Under the pieces are notes generated by a model that made no database searches, was not told where the DNA came from, and saw only the letters and a list, made by a program, of their open reading frames with translations. A DNA stretch of 64,000 nucleotides from Rhizophagus clarus (taxonomy: Eukaryota > Glomeromycota > Glomeromycetes > Glomerales > Glomeraceae): the NCBI GenBank assembly GCA_015698045.1, contig BLAL01000218.1, positions 248,001 to 312,000 of the forward strand, written 5' to 3'. Positions within the stretch are counted from its first letter, which is position 1. Each line of letters starts with the position of its first letter. Of this stretch, positions 57,775-64,000 are shown piece after piece. Made by a program: the position numbers and the translations under genes.

Positions 57775-58104
57775 ATGAATATTCGGGCTTATAAAGCTAT
57801 CAAATCACCAAAAGGCGAACGTATGATCATCGGTTATGTAGAAACATTCTCGGTGGATCAAGTTGAACATAGATGGGCTCGCGTTGAACTTTTTGGACAA
57901 AACAAGCGTTCCAGCAACAGAGTATGGGCGTGTTCATCTAAGGTAAAGTCTACCATTGATGATAAATCGAAATCTATGACCGAGACAAACGGCAAGGATT
58001 CCGCGACCGTGTCAAAAAAGGAACACTCAAAACATAAGAAGGCGAAAAAGTCAAAGGATGTAGTGAAATTATTAATGGACATTTTACAACATTTAGTTAA
58101 TTAG
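57775..58104 (+). CDS. Unknown Lys/Ser-rich protein or gene fragment
   Basis: A 109-residue frame from ATG 57775 (MNIRAYKAIKSPKGERMIIGY) through FSVDQVEHRWARVELFGQN to a very basic SKKEHSKHKKAKKSKD stretch and a short C-terminus. Its base composition is clearly less AT-rich than the flanks, which supports a coding origin. There is no recognised domain; the lysine-rich part could be a nuclear localisation signal. The frame is open for about 15 codons upstream of the ATG, so this may be the last exon of a larger or broken gene. It lies between AT-rich repeats and the Gypsy LTR, so it may also belong to a mobile element. Confidence 0.4.
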   Translation: MNIRAYKAIKSPKGERMIIGYVETFSVDQVEHRWARVELFGQNKRSSNRVWACSSKVKSTIDDKSKSMTETNGKDSATVSKKEHSKHKKAKKSKDVVKLLMDILQHLVN

Positions 58105-58342
58105 TTTTCGTTTATCTCATTTTATATGCCATCATATTCGTTATTTAATACTAACATGTCAATTAAATTCCGGGTAAGGTTTTATAGGAGAGTATTTAGG
58201 AATCTTATGATCGTCAATATGTATTTAGGATAGTGTTGGGTCAGTTCTTTGATGTTAGCAATCGCTAACAATTATTATTTTGTGGTAGCAGAAGGTTTAT
58301 TTATCAATACTTTAAATACAACTTGTAAAAATCTCAATCAAA

Positions 58343-58679
58343 TGTGTAATACCAATTCCAGTACTTCGGATTCTCAGGTATTCATCACAAGTAAAGAGAT
58401 AACTTAACAATCAAAAATAAAAATATTAATAAAATAAAGGCTTGAAGAGAACTTATGAACATGCCTTGTCTGGAATAAATCCAGAGCTTTATTTATAACA
58501 ATTGCAAATATAACAATGATAAATCATAAATATCTTACATAGAACAAAAATAATACATATATGCCATTTATGCTATATTAAAAATATATGATATATCTAT
58601 AATGTGTGCAATATTAACTATGTATGCATTTATGACATCGGTGACATTGATCAACGAAGTCACGTGATCAGATACGACA
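58343..58679 (-). repeat. 3' LTR of the Gypsy element
   Basis: On the element's strand the repeat begins TGTCGTATCTGATCACG directly after a purine-rich tract (GGGAGGGAGGTGA) and ends GGTATTACACA, giving the usual TG...CA borders and a length of about 337 bp. The partner LTR lies beyond position 64000, so neither its identity nor the target duplication can be checked here. Confidence 0.65.
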
Positions 58680-59120
58680 TCACCTCCCTCCCAATTTTCA
58701 ACTCCGTTGAAAATTAAAGATGATTTTGTAACAAGGTCTTGGAATTCTTCTGTTGACAGATTACAAAGTGTAGTCAGAGATGTTCTTGCCAAATTCATTA
58801 TTTTGGTGGGTCCAAAGGGCTTGAACAGAAAATATGCCCGTACTGAAGTAATTCTGTAATAGGTCGTTAATCGTTGAGCATAATAGGCTCGTTTTGATAA
58901 AGGGTCAGCTTCTTCCTCTAATATTTTTCCAAGAAAGTAAGCACAAAATAACTGTAAAGACCGATTCTGAAGTCGTTTAGCATGGAACAGAGCCCGCAAT
59001 GTGACATTAAATTTTTCTTCAAGTTCCATGCCATTAGAGTATGAAGGCATATATCCCACAGCATGTCCTTCATTTGGCATAAGAAGATCCTGCAAAACAT
59101 CTTGATAACAAACACTCCCC
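58680..59120 (-). other. Extra frame between integrase and LTR of the Gypsy element
   Basis: A coding-like stretch on the element's strand lies after the integrase and before the polypurine tract. It encodes an alpha-helical, domain-less product (motifs VTLRALFHAKRLQNR, AYFLGKIL, LTTYYRITSVRAYFLF). Similar helical frames are, as far as I recall, a recurring accessory of Rhizophagus Gypsy elements; it is not an obvious envelope protein since no signal peptide or membrane anchor is visible. Function unknown; treated as part of the fossil. Confidence 0.5.
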
Positions 59121-62100
59121 ATTTTTGGAATACTTTAATAAAACCTTTTGGCATATGGAACAAATTTGCCAGTTCATTTTATATTAGCAGATCTTTCTTT
59201 ATGCTACAAATTAGATGTATGCGGCTGATCTTATTCTTCAATTTATGAATGGTCTCATAATTAGTGTTATTCATGTTACACTTTCATGATTTTCATAAGA
59301 TTTTTATCCTTTGAAGAGTTTTATAAAATAGAAGTCCTCATACTAGATCTCCACGGGAGTAATATTGCTTCAATCGTTCAGAGTTCACTGGGACCTTGAG
59401 TATCTTCCCTTCCATAGTCCGAAGCTTATACACACCATTTTCTCTCACTTCATGTATATAATAAGGTCCTGTCCATCGCTCTTCTAGCTTTTTCCTTTTC
59501 CGTAAGTGACTTTTATATAATAGGACTAGGTCTCCTATTTTATAGTATTGCTCTTTAATATTTTTGTCATATTTTTGTTTTTGCCTTTGTTGTTGATCAT
59601 AAATCCTGTCTTGTGTAACAAGGCGTTCTTCAGCCATTCTTCCAGAGATCATTCTTACTCGATTTAATAAGTTCTTGTTCATCATTTCCTATATTTAACA
59701 TAGCACTTGTAGCCACTTTAAATTCTATTGGTAATATTGTTTTTCGGCCATACATTAAGTAGAATGGCTCATGTCTAGTTGTATTGTGTTTTCTACAAAT
59801 CCCAGTCATTCTTATTTTCATTAGCAAATTTAGCCAATGTTTCACATAAAGTCCTATTGAAACGTTCAACCAATCCATTTGTTTGAGGATGATAGGCTGT
59901 GGATAGTCTATGTTTCACTCCAAACTTATCACATAAAGAATTTAGCATATCATTGACAAAGTGTGTCCCACGGTCAGTAAGGATCTCTTTAGGGCATCCA
60001 TGTCGGCATATGATGTCTTCATAAAAGAATGTCACTACAGAGGTAGCTTTTGCATCTGGAATTGCTCGTGCTTCTGGCCATTTTGTTAAATATTCTGTAG
60101 CAACCACTATGTATTTATTTCCATCCTTGGTTTGTGGCAAAGGTCCAACTATATCCATTCCTACACGATCAAAGGGCTGTCCAATCTTTATTGGATGTAA
60201 AGGTTCTGCACGCCTATTTTTACCTCGCCTTTGACATTCATCACAGGTTTTTACATAGTTCCTAACATCTTCAAACATCTGTGGCCAATAGTATCGTATT
60301 TTGATTTTTCTATATGTTTCATCTAAAGAAAAATGTCCAGCCAAAGGATCAGAATGCATATGATGTAAAACATCATCAATTTCGTCTTGTTTAACTACCT
60401 TAAGAGGCCGATTTGGGTTACTCTTATTTTTCTTATATAATTGTTCATCTATTACAACAAAATATCACGATTTTCGTTTAATAGCAGCCTGCTGCTCTTT
60501 GCTTAAATGTACGGGTAACAAAAGTGTGGTTAAAAACTGAATAAGTGAATAATATGTATTTGAATCCATTTGTTAAATCAAAAAAGGGGTTATCCAAAAA
60601 TAAAGTCCAAAAATTGCAAGAGAATTAAAAATATAAATTTAAAATGAAACTTCTTATTAATGTATTATCCGGCTTAAAGTATCTACGTTTGTATGTTGTT
60701 TTCCAGGGCGGTTAATAATTTCTAAGTTATATGAGTTTAAAAACATAAGCCATCTGCCAAGTCGTCAAGTCGGATTTGATAAATTGAGAAGATATCGAAG
60801 TGCTGCATGGTCAGTAATCACTGTAAACTTCTGTCCATGCAGATAATGATGAAAATGTTTAACGGCCCACACTACCACTAAGCATTCAAGTTCAGTTATT
60901 CCATAGTTTCTTTCATGCTTGCCTAAAGTGCGACTAGCATATGCAATAACGCGTTCCTTTTTATCTTCATTTTTTTGAGATAAAATTGCTCCCAGAGCAA
61001 AAGTGGAGGCGTCAGTATATAAAATAAAAGGTTTTTCAAAATTAGGATACGAAAGAATAGGTGGAGTCATCAAACAAGTCTTTAAATATTCGAAAGAATC
61101 GACTTGATCATTCCCCTAAACAAAAGGAGTATTCTTTTTTAAAAGCCTATTTAAAGGTTCAACTATGCGCGAGAAGTTTTTAACGAACTTCCGATAGTAG
61201 GATGCTAAGGCAATGAAGCCTCGTAATTGTGTCAAGTCCTTAGGGATGGGGAATTCCTTGATAACCCTTAATTTTTCAGGATCAGTTTGGATACCATGAC
61301 GACTTACAACATGTCCTAAGAATGGTATTTCATCCTTAAAGAAGAAACATTTTTCTGGACTCAACTTTAGTCCAGCTTGCGCCAATCGTGAGAACATTTG
61401 CTCTAAATGCAATAGGTGCTCTTCGAACGTTTTTGATCCCACATTTATATCGTCGATATAGACTACAACAAATTGCCAAAGGATGTCTCGCAACACAGTA
61501 TCCATGAGGCGTTGGAATGTGGCAGGAGCATTGCAAAGTCCAAACGGCATGACAGTAAACTCATAAGTGCTGAATCTCGTAATGAATGTGGACTTTTCTC
61601 GGTCTTTTTGGTCCAACTCCACTTGCCAGAATCCGCTGGCTAAATCTAACGACGAAAACCACTGGGATCCCGACAAGGTTTCTAACATATCATCAATCCG
61701 AGGCAAAGGGTAACAGTCACGTTTAGTTACCTTGTTCAACTTCCGGTAGTCAACGCACAAGCGCTTCTTTCCATTTTTTTTTCAACGACTACTACCAGCG
61801 AAGTCCATTGACTCCTAGACGGCACAATTAATCCTGCTTTTAAGAGTCGCTAGATTTCCTCTTTTATGAATAATTGGTTTTTATACGATATTCGATAAAA
61901 TCTTTGTTTAACCGGAACCACGTTCCCAGTGTCAATGCCATGTTTGACCACTGAGGTTCGTCCAAAATTGTCAGGCTCCCACGCGAATAGGTTAACATGC
62001 CGATTCATGAATTCCTGGAACATTCGTCGTTGTTCATCGTTTAGATCCCCTACATGGAACGTCCCCTTTTCGACTTCCTTGTATTGGTAATAATATTCGT

Positions 62101-64000
62101 TTTCAATTAATTTATTCTCCTTTAAGTCTTGCTCAATTTCTTGCGCTCGTTCCTGCGTTATAAATTGAGTATTGCAATACAATTGTTCTTGTTGCTTTTC
62201 GTCATCCTCAGTCTCGTATTCCTCTTCCGATTCTTCTATTGCTTCGTCTGCTTCTTCTTCTATTGTTTCCTCTTCAACATCTTCGTCTTCCTCAATATCG
62301 GGCACTTCAATGGTAGTAATATGGTGCAGCATCGTCTGACATTCTGTAGGGACTCGTAAAATTTCGTCCTCCTATTTTAAGGTCAATTCGTTTGTTCCAT
62401 AATCTATATTGGCCTTAGTTTTTCTTAACCAATCGTTTCCAACTATTGCAGCATAAGAATCTGCATCCGTGACTATAGCATCCATCGGTATTATTCGTCC
62501 CATAATGTTTAAGGGTATTGCCGAAACTGCACTTAAAGGTCGTCGCCGTTCTCCGTTCACATTGACCATAACTGTTTTCGATGCTCTAGTAATCTCCATC
62601 TGCAAGTCCTTTAGAAGTGCCAATGACATAATACTTCCGGCAGAGCCTGAATCTACGATTAGCGGGAACTTGATATGTTTTATCGAAGCTTCACAATAGA
62701 GAGCCGAGGATTTGTTATCACTTGGCTTGGATGTGTTGATAGCCATTAAGTCCTCGATTTCAGTAGCTTTGTTTTCACCTTTTTCCTCATCAGCCGTGGT
62801 TCTTTTTTTGGTTGTTTCATCCTTTTTCCTTACGATAGGCTTCCGTAGGTTTTTATTGATGGCCATGCGCAACTTAGGATTCATTGCTAATAATTGACCT
62901 ACAGTTATATCAGCAGGTTGGTCAAATAGTTGCTGGGTGGTGTATGGTTCGATCATCCTTTCGACAGGAGCTAATACTGGGTTTCTTTTCTTTTTCGTTA
63001 CCTTCGTAATAGTTCCTTTCCTCTTTACTTCCTTCGCATTTTTCGTTTCTTGCTTCTTTATAACGGCCACGTTTTTAATTAGAAATTCTTCTTCCGTTTG
63101 TTTTTCCTTTACATGTCCTTGAGTCAGATCATGTCTAGCTTTGCTTCGGGTTATTCTTTCGGTGGGGTATGATTCTAACAAAGTAAGATTCGAGGGAATT
63201 GTTTCTTGGCTTGTACGCTCACCCTCATGAGGTACGCCCTTTAGTTTAAAGACTGGTCTCCTTGAAGCACCAATTGGACTAGCAACTGCTGCAGCTGAGC
63301 AATTCCTTCATTTATGCTGTTTGATGGTGGAGGCGCAGTGTAATTGTTGCTACTGTTGGCGTTACTGTTACTTACACTGCTATTATTATTATTATTAGGA
63401 GGTACCACGCCATTGTCTCGAGCTGGGCAAAATCTGACAATATGTCCTGGTTGACCGCAAGAATAGCAGGTCACTCTACTTTGTTGCTGCGGCCGATTGT
63501 TTGACTGTGAGGCCACTCGTTGATAATTGTTTCAATTTCCCCAGTTTCCTGCGCTTAATTGTTGGACCTGCTTAGTCAGCTCCTGGATCGCCTTGTATAA
63601 ATCGTCAGATTGGGCATTTGCACCGGATGGGGCAAATTTATTTAAATATGCATTAACCGCATGTTGGTCTTGGTGAGTTAATTCGTATGCCTTTGCCCTA
63701 TCAACAGCACCGTTCCAGGTCTGATCATTATGCGGTTTTACAGTAACATACAAATCCGGTAATAATCTGTTAACGAATTTATGAGCCTTGATTGCCTCAG
63801 GGTGTACAAAGGCGTTTGTTTCAACACTTCGATATAATTCTTGTAATGCAGCCGCATATGTGTTAACGTCTTCCCCTGGTTGCTGGCGTCTTTGCTCAAG
63901 CTCGGTTGTCCAAATTTCGACCAAGGTCTGGGTCCTGAATGCCGTCGGGAAGTTCTGAATAAAGTTGGTGTTATTATTGTTACCAGTCCACGCAGTAACC

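Larger units (their letters stand above)
58343..64000 (-). mobile_element. Ty3/Gypsy LTR retrotransposon, broken, 5' end beyond window
   Basis: Fossil element on the minus strand with parts in Gypsy order: gag with a CCHC zinc knuckle (about 63.2-64.0 kb), aspartic protease with a DSGSAGS core (about 62.4-63.2 kb), reverse transcriptase with YIDD (about 61.1-62.3 kb), RNase H with LYTDAS (about 60.7-61.1 kb), integrase with an HHCC finger, catalytic core and GPY-type end (about 59.3-60.4 kb), an extra frame, a polypurine tract and one LTR. The order protease-RT-RNase H-integrase defines Ty3/Gypsy. It is broken, with roughly six to eight interruptions. Age cannot be taken from LTR divergence since the other LTR is outside; the well-preserved motifs suggest moderate age. 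Confidence 0.9.

Noticed and set aside
57858-58082. 74-codon minus-strand frame
   Set aside because: Antisense shadow of the Lys-rich frame at 57775-58104.
62129-63122. Plus-strand frames of 61-76 codons
   Set aside because: Antisense shadows of the Gypsy protease and reverse-transcriptase region.
1-64000. tRNA, rRNA or snoRNA genes
   Set aside because: No cloverleaf with A/B boxes or conserved rRNA stretch was seen by eye; a tRNAscan-SE or Infernal run would be decisive.

Overview
The window looks like nuclear DNA of an arbuscular-mycorrhizal fungus (Glomeromycotina, Rhizophagus-like). It is extremely AT-rich. It has short introns, large families of lineage-expanded genes (F-box-like/LRR-like proteins, TKL-like kinases with an H-K-D-x-H-S-G-N catalytic loop, small Zn2Cys6 proteins, two-membrane-segment proteins), and many hAT, Ty3/Gypsy and inverted-repeat elements. 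The organism assignment comes from protein style and composition, not from a database search.

Layout. (1) 0.7-7.9 kb: F-box-like cluster with two intact tandem genes, a decayed third copy and an inverted fourth. (2) 8-11.4 kb: inverted-repeat elements and a possible small secreted protein. (3) 11.5-12.5 kb: two tandem small Zn2Cys6 genes on the minus strand, with a related pseudogene at 17.0-17.4 kb and an 8-bp-TSD hAT-type MITE (14.3-15.0 kb) between them. (4) 19.7-23.3 kb: a divergent pair, a seven-exon gene for a putative seven-helix membrane protein (minus) and a five-exon gene for a membrane protein with a large N-glycosylatable domain (plus); a TA-flanked MITE lies in their shared promoter. 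(5) 24.1-27.05 kb: a kinase gene whose C-terminal tail is built from in-frame phase-1 micro-exons; its sixth intron holds a TIR element (9-bp TSD) carrying a telomere-like CCTAA/CCCTAA array. (6) 29.7-32.3 kb: two convergent F-box-like genes. (7) 36.1-37.5 kb: an archaeal-type P-loop ATPase gene with an in-frame amber codon. (8) 38.86-41.59 kb: a full-length hAT transposon (TIRs, 8-bp TSD) with a damaged transposase. (9) 43.1-44.5 and 50.1-51.4 kb: two paralogous kinases, one with a GC-AG intron and a 48-bp in-frame repeat. (10) 47.9-48.3 and 52.1-53.6 kb: an unknown Ser/Pro/Asn-rich protein and another F-box-like gene. (11) 58.34-64.0 kb: the 3' part of a broken Ty3/Gypsy retrotransposon running off the right edge.

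How the genes relate. F-box-like proteins are expected substrate receptors for SCF ubiquitin ligases, the kinases and the seven-helix protein are candidate signalling parts, and the Zn2Cys6 proteins are candidate DNA-binding regulators. No operon-like or biosynthetic cluster logic is visible. The region reads as a repeat-rich compartment in which expanded families duplicate and decay. Exon-intron models below were built by hand from GT/GC...AG sites and checked for reading-frame continuity; they are not supported by transcripts.
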